64,000 nucleotides of DNA from XYD12-FULL-36-8 sp964391015 (lineage in GTDB: Bacteria > Bacteroidota > Ignavibacteria > Ignavibacteriales > Ignavibacteriaceae), in contig CAYMKU010000019.1 of assembly GCA_964391015.1 (NCBI GenBank), positions 8,083-72,082 on the forward strand. Direction: 5' to 3'. Of this stretch, positions 37,618 to 47,257 are shown piece by piece. How positions within the stretch are numbered: the first letter of the stretch is position 1; each line of letters opens with the position of its first letter. The notes under the pieces are model-generated. The model had not been told where the DNA came from and did not search any database. It saw nothing but the letters and a program-made list of their open reading frames with translations. A program made the translations under genes and the position numbers.

Positions 37618-38466
37618 TTACTTTGTTATGGGGAGAACACCCGCCAAATCACCAATTACATTTACTAATTCAGCATTTCCTGGAACAACTACCTTAGTAT
37701 TATTTTGCAATGAGTTTTGTACAGTTTCAAGCTGCTTCAACAATTGAGCATTACCTACAAAATATTTATTAGCTGCTTCGTTTACCAATTTTATTGCTTC
37801 AGCTTCACCCTCGGCCTGAAGAATCCTTGCCTGCTTAATTCCTTCAGCTTTTTTTATGGCGGCTCTTTTCTCACCATCAGCAGTAGTTTCAACAGCGGTT
37901 GCGTAGTCTACAGCAGCAATTTTTTCGTTTTCTGCCTTAACGATTTTGTTCATTGTGTCCTGAACATCCTTTGGAGGATCAATCTGTTTTAACTCAGTTC
38001 TTACTATATCAATTCCCCAAGTCGTCGTTTCGTCGATAAGAATTTTGTGTAGCTCAGTATTTATTCGTCCACGTTCGCTGTTAGCTGACTTGAGAGTTAA
38101 AGTTCCTATGATGTTCCTGAGTGTTGTTCGTGCAAGATTCACAATTTGATAGTTCACGTTGTTTACGTTGTACTGTGAATTCTTTACGCTTATTTCATCT
38201 GCTTTCACTTTGAAGTAAACTTGTGCATCTACTACTGCATTTAAATTATCGTTAGTGATAATTTCTTGTGGTTCAGCATCAACCATTTGTTCTGTCACAT
38301 TCACCTGATACATTTTATCAATTATTGGGATAATCCAATTAAATCCAGGATTTCCAAAACGATGATATTTACCTAGTCTTTCAACTAAACCTCGATGAGT
38401 TGGACGGACAATTCTTATTCCAGTGAAAAAAATAAACAAAAAAACAATTGCAATTATAACCCACAT
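37618..38466 (-). CDS. SPFH/band 7 (stomatin-like) membrane protein
   Basis: 282 residues: one N-terminal transmembrane helix, the SPFH domain (RIVRPTHRGLVERLGKYHRF to about residue 170), then an Ala/Glu/Lys-rich coiled coil. Family members form large cages or rings in membrane microdomains and often guard FtsH or other proteases. No NfeD partner is adjacent. AGGAG precedes the ATG. Confidence 0.92.
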   Translation of the reverse strand: MWVIIAIVFLFIFFTGIRIVRPTHRGLVERLGKYHRFGNPGFNWIIPIIDKMYQVNVTEQMVDAEPQEIITNDNLNAVVDAQVYFKVKADEISVKNSQYNVNNVNYQIVNLARTTLRNIIGTLTLKSANSERGRINTELHKILIDETTTWGIDIVRTELKQIDPPKDVQDTMNKIVKAENEKIAAVDYATAVETTADGEKRAAIKKAEGIKQARILQAEGEAEAIKLVNEAANKYFVGNAQLLKQLETVQNSLQNNTKVVVPGNAELVNVIGDLAGVLPITK

Positions 38467-38484
38467 GTTTGGCTCCTTTTAGTA

Positions 38485-39135
38485 TTAATGGTCTATAAGT
38501 TTCTGATTTTTTCTTATGAATGTTTCAGCTTTTTTTCGAGTAGCTGGTCTTCTGTTTTTAAGTTGTCGTTGAACAAATTCAAATACGTTCTTTTTGTTTT
38601 TTAGTTGAGGAAATATCTCATTGAGGGTTGTGATAGCTTGACCGACTACAATATTATTGCATTCACTTGTTTCGTAATCGGAGTTTTCGACACTCATTAT
38701 TTCTTCAGCAATTTTCTCAATCAAATTGTGCTTGGCAAATGCAATTATAGATGAAGCTTTAATTGTATTTGCAGCGGTAATCATTTGATGTCCATGCAAC
38801 GGAGAAAAATACTTCGAGAAAATATTTTCAAAGTGATGAGTCAAATCAACTCTGCATAAGTTTGCTATAATTGTAATAGCTCCCCATTTTAAAAAGTTAT
38901 TTTCGTTATCTAATTGGGCTATGAAAAAATCCAATTTTGGATAAAGTACGGATGGATTTTTTTCGCTGATGATAATCAAAACTTTATTTGAGCCGTATTT
39001 GATTTGAGCCTCTTTCGCTTGCAATCCAGAAAAAAGTTCTGGAAGCAAAGTAGTATCAGTGATTATTTTTTCGGCAATTTTGTTTTTATCTGAATTTTTG
39101 TTTGCGATTTGCTGAAGGAGTTTTGAGTCGTTCAT
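38485..39135 (-). CDS. HEAT/ARM-repeat-like hypothetical protein
   Basis: About 216 residues, all-helical pattern with repeated paired helices (for example FLKWGAITIIANLCRVD and GQAITTLNEIFPQL), reminiscent of HEAT repeats. No catalytic motif. I prefer ATG 39135 because GGGT lies about seven bases upstream; an ATG six bases earlier is also possible. It lies 18 bp before the SPFH gene on the same strand. Function unknown; a scaffold role is possible. Confidence 0.6.
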   Translation of the reverse strand: MNDSKLLQQIANKNSDKNKIAEKIITDTTLLPELFSGLQAKEAQIKYGSNKVLIIISEKNPSVLYPKLDFFIAQLDNENNFLKWGAITIIANLCRVDLTHHFENIFSKYFSPLHGHQMITAANTIKASSIIAFAKHNLIEKIAEEIMSVENSDYETSECNNIVVGQAITTLNEIFPQLKNKKNVFEFVQRQLKNRRPATRKKAETFIRKNQKLIDH

Positions 39136-39271
39136 AATCATACCCTGAAATTTAATCGGGTAAAACTGAGGTTTCCTCAGATTAATTTTTTGATATACAT
39201 TAACTTAGTTCTATCTTGGTAATTATTCAAGAATCTGAATTGAATAAAAGATGCCGAATCTTATTTCTAAT

Positions 39272-40135
39272 CTATTGACCGATTTGCAGATAATCAGTTA
39301 ATTTTAGTTTCATTACCCCATAAGTTAAACTTGTTAGTGAAAAAAGTTCAAGAGCAAATAGTATGTAACCGATATAACCAGGTAGAGGCATTTCAAAAAT
39401 TTTTGGTGCATTGACATGAGGAAGATGGTAAACCCATTTTGGATATGAATAGTAATTCCACATTTCCCAGAAGAAACCACAAATTAGACAGCCAACGACA
39501 AGCGAAATAAGCGGTTGCCAATTTCTTTTTTCAGTAAAATGCAATAAAGATGGGAATTTTGCTTTGATATTGAGTGGTTCAATGATAAGAAAAACAGTAA
39601 GCCAAACAAATGGGTAAAAAACATCCGCCCATTTAAGTATTGATATAAGCAAAAAAACTCCCACTGCAAAAAGTGATAGGAGAGTTGTCGAATTTGGTCT
39701 GATTGATATTGGAATTTTTATTTTATTGATCCACCCCAAAGTTGAAACTAACTCTGCTGTTTCGAACACAGCGGGAATTACAGTTGAAAAACTTAAAGTT
39801 TCAAAAAGTGAATATTCAAGCGTTGTGAAATTTTCTTTTCCTAAGTATTGCCAATTTTGAAGATGCGAGTTGAACAGTTCAAAAAGCCACCAGCTTGGAG
39901 CTGAAATTAAAAATAAACCAAAATATTTTTTAGGGGAGCGGGTGAGTAAGGAATATCCATTTCTTCTTAGAACTATTGAATCAATCATTAAACAATAGCC
40001 TAACCACATGGGGAAAAAGCCCCATTGTGTTCTTAGTCCTTCCAACGACCAATTAAAGAACCAAAAAACACCAATAAGAAATATTCCAATCCATCCAAGG
40101 AAAGTAAAAATTCCTTTTGGAGAATTATTACTCAT
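39272..40135 (-). CDS. Polytopic membrane protein of unknown function
   Basis: 287 residues with about eight hydrophobic helices and unusually many aromatic residues (WWLFELFN, GFFWEMWNYYSYPKW). I do not recognise the family. It follows the CYTH gene by 15 bp on the same strand, so shared transcription is likely. The conserved-looking polar and aromatic residues inside helices could form an active site or pigment or lipid pocket, but this is speculation. Confidence 0.6.
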   Translation of the reverse strand: MSNNSPKGIFTFLGWIGIFLIGVFWFFNWSLEGLRTQWGFFPMWLGYCLMIDSIVLRRNGYSLLTRSPKKYFGLFLISAPSWWLFELFNSHLQNWQYLGKENFTTLEYSLFETLSFSTVIPAVFETAELVSTLGWINKIKIPISIRPNSTTLLSLFAVGVFLLISILKWADVFYPFVWLTVFLIIEPLNIKAKFPSLLHFTEKRNWQPLISLVVGCLICGFFWEMWNYYSYPKWVYHLPHVNAPKIFEMPLPGYIGYILFALELFSLTSLTYGVMKLKLTDYLQIGQ

Positions 40136-40150
40136 TATATTTTATTAAAA

Positions 40151-40642
40151 TTAAAGTTCGTGTTTCCACTTAGAAAAGGGATGTGCTACGAGATTAGCAT
40201 TCCTAAACCGGCTATCGTTTGTAACTTCTTTGCCAATCCAATCTGGCAGTTTGATTTTCTGATTTGAACGTTTCAATTCCACTTCAGCAAGAATTAATCC
40301 CCTATTTTCTCTTTCAAAAACATCTACTTCCCAAGTTAAATTGTTGAAGGGAACTTTATACCGTTTTTTGTAGATGATTGGCTGTTTACAAATTTTTTCG
40401 AGCAAATATTTAGCATCTTGAAATGGAATATCATATTCAAATTCATCACCAACAATTCCTGTCTTTTTTCCTTTAATAGTAAGTTTCCCAACTCTTCCTT
40501 CCAGCCGCACCCTAACTGTCCGATATGAGTCGGTGGATAGGTACCCTTGCCGAAAGGTAATCCCCTTGGCACCATTTCGCCAGCAATTGTTTCTCACAAG
40601 GAATTTTCTTTCAATCTCTTTTCTTTTTGATTTATCAGACAT
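40151..40642 (-). CDS. CYTH domain protein (triphosphate tunnel metalloenzyme)
   Basis: 163 residues. The diagnostic EXEXK motif is EIERK at residues 9-13, followed by tunnel-strand Arg/Lys pairs (VRVRLEGRVGKLTIKGKK). Bacterial members hydrolyse inorganic triphosphate or related substrates. Six bases after the TerC-like gene. Confidence 0.88.
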   Translation of the reverse strand: MSDKSKRKEIERKFLVRNNCWRNGAKGITFRQGYLSTDSYRTVRVRLEGRVGKLTIKGKKTGIVGDEFEYDIPFQDAKYLLEKICKQPIIYKKRYKVPFNNLTWEVDVFERENRGLILAEVELKRSNQKIKLPDWIGKEVTNDSRFRNANLVAHPFSKWKHEL

Positions 40643-40648
40643 GCTTTA

Positions 40649-41401
40649 TTAATTTTTTTGTTCTTCAATGTATGCTTTTCTAAGCTCTACAGGTTTTATT
40701 AGTTTGCTTCGCAATTTAATGTTTAACATTTCAACAAAGACAGAAAAGGCCATTGCAAAATAGATATATCCTTTGGGAATGTGCTGATCAAACCCTTCGG
40801 CAATCAGCGTAACACCAATTAAAAGAAGAAAACTAAGCGCTAACATTTTTATCGTCGGGTGGTTTTCAACAAAGTCACTGATTTTTCCCGAAAACCACAT
40901 CATAAAAATTACAGCAAATACAACCGCTATAATCATCACGAGAAGCTTGTCAACCATTCCCACAGCTGTAATTACAGAGTCAATTGAGAATACTATATCA
41001 AGCAGCATAATCTGAATAATCACGGCTTTAAACGATGGAAATGTTTTGGTAGATTTTTCGCCTTCTCCACCTTCCAGCTTGGCATGAATTTCATGAGTGC
41101 TTTTTGCAATTAAAAATAAGCCGCCAATAATAAGAATTATATCTCTCCAGGAAATGTCTTGACCAATAATGTTGAATAAAGTGTTTGTAAGATGCATTAT
41201 TAATGTTAGGGAAAATAGGAGTGCGATTCTTGTAATCATAGCAAGTACGAGTCCAATAAGTCTGGCTTTCTTTCTTTTATCAACCGGAAGCTTTCCAGCC
41301 AGTATAGAGATGAAAATGATGTTGTCGATTCCTAAAACAACTTCAAGTACGGTTAAGGTTAATAGTGCAACCAAATATTGTGGCTGAAATATCCAATCCA
41401 A
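40649..41401 (-). CDS. TerC family integral membrane protein
   Basis: 250 residues, about seven helices. The family signatures EVVLGIDNIIFISIL and LLDIVFSIDSVITAVGM, with membrane-buried Asp residues, are clear. Related proteins are linked to metal efflux at the membrane, notably manganese. Start is TTG with GGAG seven bases upstream. The first gene of a minus-strand run with CYTH and the polytopic protein. Confidence 0.9.
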   Translation of the reverse strand: MDWIFQPQYLVALLTLTVLEVVLGIDNIIFISILAGKLPVDKRKKARLIGLVLAMITRIALLFSLTLIMHLTNTLFNIIGQDISWRDIILIIGGLFLIAKSTHEIHAKLEGGEGEKSTKTFPSFKAVIIQIMLLDIVFSIDSVITAVGMVDKLLVMIIAVVFAVIFMMWFSGKISDFVENHPTIKMLALSFLLLIGVTLIAEGFDQHIPKGYIYFAMAFSVFVEMLNIKLRSKLIKPVELRKAYIEEQKN

Positions 41402-41520
41402 ATTATTACTCCATCAAAAAGTGAGTTAATTAAAATAATGTGAAATTTTTTTAAGTGCGATATAATATTGCTGCTGATTGATTTTATCAGTAAAAGTTAA
41501 CTTGAGTTAACATAAAGTTA

Positions 41521-42783
41521 TCAATGAAAAAACTTCCTGAACAGAATTGATGTGTTATGACCACCGAATCCAAAAGCATTACTTAGTACAACATTGACCT
41601 CTCTCTTTTGTGGTTTATTGAATGTATAATTCAAATCGCATTCAGGATCGGGGTTTGCAAAGTTGATTGTCGGTGGAATCATTCCTTTTGTTATTGCTAA
41701 GATGGAAGCGACTGCTTCAACTGCCCCTGCTGCACCTAACAAATGTCCGGTCATACTCTTGGTTGATGAAAGATTCATCTTTTTAGCATGATCACCGAAA
41801 ACTTTTTTGATTGCAATTGTTTCACCAATGTCTCCTAAAGGTGTGGAAGTTCCGTGCATATTCACATAATCAACATCGGCAGTGTCTATATCAGAGTTTT
41901 GTATTGCCATTTCCATTGCAAGTACAGCACCAGTTCCATCAGGATGTGGGGCAGTTATATGATGGGCATCTGCTGAAAGACCAATACCAATTATTTCTGC
42001 ATAAATTTTTGCGTTTCTGTTAATTGCATGTTCTAAATCCTCCAAAATTAATGCTCCACCACCTTCACCCATGACAAATCCATCTCTTGTTGAATCAAAC
42101 GGTCGGCTTGCAGTTTCAGGTGAGTCATTCCTTGTGGAAAGTGCACGTGAAGCATTGAAACCACCTACTCCAACCTCGTTTATTGAAGCTTCACTTCCAC
42201 CAGTAACAATTATGTCGGCAATTCCTTGCTTGATCAATAAATAGGAATCGATCATATTATTATTGGCAGTTGCACAAGCAGAAACGACACAATAGTTTGG
42301 TCCTCTAAATCCATATTGAATAGAAATGTATCCTGAGGCAATATCAGGTATCATCATAGGAATAAAAAATGGAGAAATTCTTGAGGGACCTTGGGTATGA
42401 TTTATTATTGATTGTTGATAAAACGTATGAATTCCACCTATACCGCTTCCAAATATAACTCCAATTCTTGCTTTGTCTGATTCAGATAAATTAGATGTAT
42501 CTAATCCGCTGTCCGCAATTGCTTGTGCTGCAGCGGAAAGAGCATATTGAGCATATGGATCTAACCGTTTAACAGTTTTTTTATCAATGTAAAGAGTTGG
42601 ATCAAAGCCCTTTAATTCGCAAGCAAATTTGGTATCTAATTTTGAAGTATCAAAACTTGTAATTAATGCGGCTCCGCTCTTGGAGTTCATCATATTATCC
42701 CAAAACACATGTACATTAAGTCCGATAGGCGTAAGAACTCCCATTCCGGTTACAACTACTCTTCTATTTTTGCTGGAGGTCAT
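41521..42783 (-). CDS. fabF: 3-oxoacyl-ACP synthase II
   Basis: Condenses malonyl-ACP with acyl-ACP in fatty acid elongation. 420 residues, thiolase fold. Nucleophile Cys170 in SACATANNN, the two His in NMHGTSTPLGD and KSMTGHLLGAAGA, and the closing GFGGHNTS motif are all present. AAAGGAAAG precedes the ATG. acpP and rnc, the usual neighbours, are not adjacent. Confidence 0.95.
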   Translation of the reverse strand: MTSSKNRRVVVTGMGVLTPIGLNVHVFWDNMMNSKSGAALITSFDTSKLDTKFACELKGFDPTLYIDKKTVKRLDPYAQYALSAAAQAIADSGLDTSNLSESDKARIGVIFGSGIGGIHTFYQQSIINHTQGPSRISPFFIPMMIPDIASGYISIQYGFRGPNYCVVSACATANNNMIDSYLLIKQGIADIIVTGGSEASINEVGVGGFNASRALSTRNDSPETASRPFDSTRDGFVMGEGGGALILEDLEHAINRNAKIYAEIIGIGLSADAHHITAPHPDGTGAVLAMEMAIQNSDIDTADVDYVNMHGTSTPLGDIGETIAIKKVFGDHAKKMNLSSTKSMTGHLLGAAGAVEAVASILAITKGMIPPTINFANPDPECDLNYTFNKPQKREVNVVLSNAFGFGGHNTSILFRKFFH

Positions 42784-42845
42784 TCATCTTTCCTTTATTG
42801 TTTCTCGTAAATTTAATTTTAGTTAGTGAGTAATTAAAGAACATT

Positions 42846-43337
42846 TCAAGAGACTAATTCATTTATTTTGTCTTTGGTTAGACGATAGACGGTCCACTCG
42901 TCCATTGGAGTTGCCCCCATGTTTTTGTAGAAATTTATTGCAGAAGTGTTCCAGTTTAACACGCTCCACTCAACTCTGCCGCAATTTCTTTCTTTAGCGA
43001 TTTTTACCAATTCGAGAAATAATTTTTTACCTATTCCTTTGCCTCGCATTTCTGGGAGTACGAATAGGTCTTCCAAGTAAATTCCAGGTTTACCAACGAA
43101 TGTTGAATAATTGTAAAAAAAAAGTGCAAAACCGACCGATTGGTTCTCATATTCTGCAATTATAACTTCTGCAAACTTATTTTCACCAAATAAATACTTT
43201 TTAACCAATTCTTCGTTGTTTATAAATTGATGCAATAATTTTTCGTAAATGGAAAGATCTTTTATCAACTTCAGAATTGTTGAGGTGTCTCCAACTTCAG
43301 CTTTACGAATCATTATTTTTTCAGTACTATTCTCCAT
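42846..43337 (-). CDS. GNAT family N-acetyltransferase
   Basis: 163 residues. Acetyl-CoA-binding loop PEMRGKGIGKKLF, and the EDLFVLPE and WNTSAINFYKNMGA motifs that resemble the spermidine/diamine acetyltransferase subgroup. The start overlaps the end of the PAP2 gene by 11 bases. Substrate is unproven. Confidence 0.85.
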   Translation of the reverse strand: MENSTEKIMIRKAEVGDTSTILKLIKDLSIYEKLLHQFINNEELVKKYLFGENKFAEVIIAEYENQSVGFALFFYNYSTFVGKPGIYLEDLFVLPEMRGKGIGKKLFLELVKIAKERNCGRVEWSVLNWNTSAINFYKNMGATPMDEWTVYRLTKDKINELVS

Positions 43338-43908
43338 ACATTTTACCTGTATTAGATTTCTTTAGATGGAAAAAACGTTCAATGAACAATGCAATCGAAG
43401 AAAACAAATAACCAAAAGCAGAACCAATGATTGCCCCTCCTAAAATATCGCTTGGATAATGTAAACCCAAATAAACACGTGATAATGCAATAAGCAATGC
43501 TGTAATGAACAAAATCCATTTATAATTGGGAAACAACCGAGAGAAAAAAACTGCTGCAGCAAAATTATTTAATGCATGATTGGATGGAAAGGAATATGTT
43601 CCATTACAACCAAGCGGAGTGATAGCATCTGATAATGAATTACAAGGTCGTACTCGTTGTAATATTTCCTTAATTACCTTATGGCCTAATTGATCGGTTA
43701 CAATGATGAGTAGGATTACTAAGACAACAGCAATCTTTCCCTTCATTTTACCCTTTATAAAAACTGTTACTAACAGAATTACATACGCTATATACCAATT
43801 GTTCACGTTGGTAATAATAGAGAAGAATCTATCCAAAAAGGGAGTGGATAAACTATGGTTAAAAAAGTAAAAAATTGCAAGGTCTATTGAGTAAAAAAAA
43901 TCTGTCAT
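43327..43908 (-). CDS. PAP2-family membrane phosphatase
   Basis: 193 residues with six helices. Phosphatase motifs: K80-x6-RP (87-88), PSNH (108-111) and SR-x5-H-x3-D (143-154). Undecaprenyl-diphosphate or other lipid phosphate phosphatase activity is likely. It overlaps the GNAT gene, an operon-like arrangement. Confidence 0.88.
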   Translation of the reverse strand: MTDFFYSIDLAIFYFFNHSLSTPFLDRFFSIITNVNNWYIAYVILLVTVFIKGKMKGKIAVVLVILLIIVTDQLGHKVIKEILQRVRPCNSLSDAITPLGCNGTYSFPSNHALNNFAAAVFFSRLFPNYKWILFITALLIALSRVYLGLHYPSDILGGAIIGSAFGYLFSSIALFIERFFHLKKSNTGKMYGE

Positions 43909-44059
43909 TTAAGGAATTTTTGTCTTAACGAATGGAAATCTAAGAAAATCACCACTTTATTCATAAAATTTCAAACCCAATTTAGAAATTTGATGGTATG
44001 TTATTTGTGCAAATTAAGGATGGGCAGAAAAAACTTGGAATAAGGAATTAGGTAAAAAG

Positions 44060-46678
44060 ATGATTTTCGATATATTCTTTGGCGATAATATTTTGTTATC
44101 AAAAAAATCCTATGAAAAATTAAAGAGAAAAACTGAGGATTTTCTAATAACCCCCATAAAAGTTATGTCATTGCTTATAGCTATTTCCGGTTTATTCGCA
44201 ATGATGTTTGAGGTCAGATATTTCCGGCAGTTTTCTTTCGAAGTTTATTTTACAAGATTATTTGCTACAATAATTGCATTCGTAGTTCTAACTATTTCTA
44301 ATTCTGAATTTGGTAAGAAAAGACCTGTTCTACTTGTTCATGTTTTGCTGATAACGATCATCATATCTTCAGCATATATGATTTACCTTATTCCTTCAAC
44401 CTTAGTTACAAATTCTCAAATAGTAGGTTTGATGATTTTTACTTCGGCTTTATTTTTAAGCTGGGAAGTGAAGAATCAAATTATAGTTGCTATTTACTAC
44501 AATCTTGTATTTTCATTTGCAATAATAGTCAACGATAATAGTATCTACTTCTTGCCGAACATGTACGAATCCGTAGTATTTGTTCTATTTTTAAGCGTCC
44601 TATCTGTTATTGGCAGTGCAGTCAATTTCAAGCTAAGGATGCTGGCAGCAAAAAATGCTTCGCAAGTTATGGCTTCTGAAAGGAGATTTCGATCTATTTT
44701 CAACAATTCTGCTGAAGGAATTTTTCAATCTACACTTGAGGGAAAATTTATTGTCACTAATCCGTCTATGGCAAAGATATTAGGATATTCTGATCCATCA
44801 GAGTTATTGGAGATTGATATCCAAACAGACATTTTTAAATCACCTGAAGAGCGAGATAAACTATTAGATTTAATAATTAGGAACGGCAAAGTAGAGGATT
44901 ATCAGATAACTCTTAAGAAAAAGAATGGGGAAGATCTGATTGTTAAATTAAACGATAGTATTTTTTACGATGAAGAAAATAACAGCAGCTATTTAGAAGG
45001 CAGTATTCGTGATATTACTCAGCAAGTAATAACTGAGGAGAGAAAAAAGTTAGCTGAAAAGCGATTAAGAGAAGAAAAGAAAAGAGCCGATATGCTAGCT
45101 GACGAAGCAATGCGGCTAAGTCTTGCCAAGAGTCAATTTTTAGCTGTGCTTGGACATGAAATTAGAACTCCAATTAACGGTATAATCGGTTATTTATCTT
45201 TGATTGAAAATGATTACTTTGAAAGCAAGGAAGAACTAAAACAGTTTATTGGGAATGCTAAAAATTCAGCAGAAACTTTACTTGAATTACTAAATTCAAT
45301 ACTTGATCTGACTAAGATAGAATCTGGCAGGATGGAGCTTTACGAAGTTGATTTCAACTTAGCTGATTTAATTGAACAAGCCATTACAATAAACTTGAGC
45401 AAGATCCGCGAAAAAGGTCTTTATGTTTCAAAAGAAATAGACTCAAAAATACCGCACACATTGCATGGGGATGCAACACGCATAAAACAAATATTCGTAA
45501 ACCTTATTACTAATGCAATTAAGTTTACTGAAAAAGGTAAAATAGAGATTTACTGCAGATTAGAAACTATAACAGATAATACGCTTGTCATTTTATCGTC
45601 TATCAGAGATACCGGCATAGGAATTCCTTCCGATAAGCTCGATTCGCTCTTTAAGCCGTTCAGTCAATTAGATGCATCGCATTCGTCCAAATACGGAGGA
45701 ACCGGACTTGGGTTGATGATTTGTAAAGAGTTTGTGACAATGATGGGAGGTAAAATTGCAGTTGATAGTGAGGTTGATGTCGGTTCGACTTTTACGTTTA
45801 CCTTGAAACTTACTTCAAAGCAGCCTGAAGTTGTATTGCAAGAAAATCCACAGCCAAAAGACAAATTTGATTTCAAGAACTATGAAACTGAAAAAATTAC
45901 TCCGTATGATGATGATTTGATAGAGAAACGAAGAAAACATAAAATTTTAATAGCTGAAGATAATGTTGTTAATCAAAAGATTCTTCTTAGAATGCTGACG
46001 GAACTTGGATACAAGGCAGATGCAGCTAATAATGGCAAACAAGCGGTAGAGAAATATCAAAATGGTGAATACAATGCTATTCTTATGGATATTCAGATGC
46101 CGGAAATGGATGGCTTTACTGCTACTAAAGTGATTCGAGGATTAGAAAAACCTGGGTATAGTATTCCTATTATAGCAATTACTGCTCATGCACTAAAAGG
46201 TGATAGAGAAACTTGTATGCAAGCAGGCATGAGCGATTATGTCACAAAGCCAATTCAAGTTAAACAATTGGCGACTGTCTTAGATTCTTGGGTTAATATT
46301 GATGTAGGTCTAAAGGAGAAAAAAGTTACTGAAGTAAAAGTTGTTGACGGCATATTTGATAATCAGCGTTTCAATGAGATGAGTCTTGGTGATGTTGCAT
46401 TTCAAAGAGAATTGCTAATGGATTACTTTGAAGATTTTGAACAGCGTCTTAATAGGTTGGATGAATTTTTAGCGAAGAAAGAATTAGAAAACGTTGTTAA
46501 AGAAGTTCACACCATTAAGGGTTCAAGCTTTTCGCTTGGTGCCGTTAGAATTGGGGAAGAAGCATTGGGGATTGAATTATCAGGCAAAAACAATGATTGG
46601 GATTCGGTTTCTCAGAGACTCCAAACTCTAAAAACAGCATTTGTCCAAACAAAAGAAGTTGTAAAATATCTTATGTAG
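44060..46678 (+). CDS. Hybrid sensor histidine kinase with receiver and HPt domains
   Basis: 872 residues. N-terminal membrane domain of about six helices (residues 33-190), a PAS domain (about 205-330) with a short coiled coil, HisKA with phospho-accepting His366 (LGHEIRTPING), HATPase with the GTGLGLMICK G2 box, a receiver with Asp677 (DIQMPEMDGF), and a C-terminal HPt with His817 (VHTIKGSSF). The full phosphorelay is therefore in one chain; the final response regulator is not adjacent. Standalone gene ending at a terminator. Confidence 0.93.
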   Translation: MIFDIFFGDNILLSKKSYEKLKRKTEDFLITPIKVMSLLIAISGLFAMMFEVRYFRQFSFEVYFTRLFATIIAFVVLTISNSEFGKKRPVLLVHVLLITIIISSAYMIYLIPSTLVTNSQIVGLMIFTSALFLSWEVKNQIIVAIYYNLVFSFAIIVNDNSIYFLPNMYESVVFVLFLSVLSVIGSAVNFKLRMLAAKNASQVMASERRFRSIFNNSAEGIFQSTLEGKFIVTNPSMAKILGYSDPSELLEIDIQTDIFKSPEERDKLLDLIIRNGKVEDYQITLKKKNGEDLIVKLNDSIFYDEENNSSYLEGSIRDITQQVITEERKKLAEKRLREEKKRADMLADEAMRLSLAKSQFLAVLGHEIRTPINGIIGYLSLIENDYFESKEELKQFIGNAKNSAETLLELLNSILDLTKIESGRMELYEVDFNLADLIEQAITINLSKIREKGLYVSKEIDSKIPHTLHGDATRIKQIFVNLITNAIKFTEKGKIEIYCRLETITDNTLVILSSIRDTGIGIPSDKLDSLFKPFSQLDASHSSKYGGTGLGLMICKEFVTMMGGKIAVDSEVDVGSTFTFTLKLTSKQPEVVLQENPQPKDKFDFKNYETEKITPYDDDLIEKRRKHKILIAEDNVVNQKILLRMLTELGYKADAANNGKQAVEKYQNGEYNAILMDIQMPEMDGFTATKVIRGLEKPGYSIPIIAITAHALKGDRETCMQAGMSDYVTKPIQVKQLATVLDSWVNIDVGLKEKKVTEVKVVDGIFDNQRFNEMSLGDVAFQRELLMDYFEDFEQRLNRLDEFLAKKELENVVKEVHTIKGSSFSLGAVRIGEEALGIELSGKNNDWDSVSQRLQTLKTAFVQTKEVVKYLM

Positions 46679-46702
46679 TTAAAATCCTGCCAAGTAACGA
46701 TT

Positions 46703-46730
46703 AAAGCCCTCGAATAGAGGGCTTTGTTTT
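46703..46730 (+). terminator. Rho-independent terminator after the hybrid kinase
   Basis: AAAGCCCTC pairs perfectly with GAGGGCTTT over the loop GAATA, followed by GTTTTAT. Also faces the end of the broken methyltransferase gene, so it can serve both strands. Confidence 0.9.
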
Positions 46731-46766
46731 ATATTTATTTTAATATAATTCTCTGTATGAGGTGTT

Positions 46767-47216
46767 CTATAGCCAGGGTACTTTTACAGTGCTGCAGTAT
46801 TCATTCCATTTAGTGCCAAAAGTTTTGGCTAATATTTCTTCTTCTTTAGGTGAATAAACTCTTGAGCCGATGTATAAGACGATTCCAATCAACATTCCTA
46901 ACCACGTATTAAATAAGAATCCAATTCATGGAAGCACAAGCAGCGCTACGTCTGTATAAAGTGGATGCTTAACCAGTGAGTAGGGTCCGCTTGTTATCAA
47001 TTCATTCTTAGGTACTTTTGTTAAGATTAAAACTACAGACCATATCCAGATTATTACTCCAGGGATTAAAATAACAATTGAGAACATGCTTAAAACAGTT
47101 GATGGACTGCCGACACTAAACAGAAATGGAAATAAAATGTTTAGAATTAAACCAATTGCTAAGAATGGTAATACAAATAGTCCAATTCTGTCACCGCTTC
47201 CTATAAGTGTCTTCAA
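46767..47216 (-). pseudogene. Isoprenylcysteine methyltransferase-like gene with in-frame TGA
   Basis: Reads as a membrane methyltransferase of the isoprenylcysteine carboxyl methyltransferase type: three hydrophobic helices, then ELITSGPYSLVKHPLYTDVALLVLP. A TGA at 46926-46928 interrupts it, and the same frame continues for 53 sensible codons (IGFLFNTWLGMLIG through KEEEILAKTFGTKWNEYC) to TAG at 46767. One base change would restore TGG, giving Trp. TGA is a normal stop elsewhere in the window. The annotated start is TTG; 15 upstream codons also look coding but have no ATG, the first being ATA. A sequencing error is the alternative. Confidence 0.8.
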
Positions 47217-47257
47217 ATTCGTTTTATTTTCTTTCTTTGCATATTCGCGGTGTTTAT

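Noticed and set aside
46926..46928. TGA recoded as Trp across the genome
   Set aside because: rplO, the primary sigma factor gene and others in the window use TGA as their stop.
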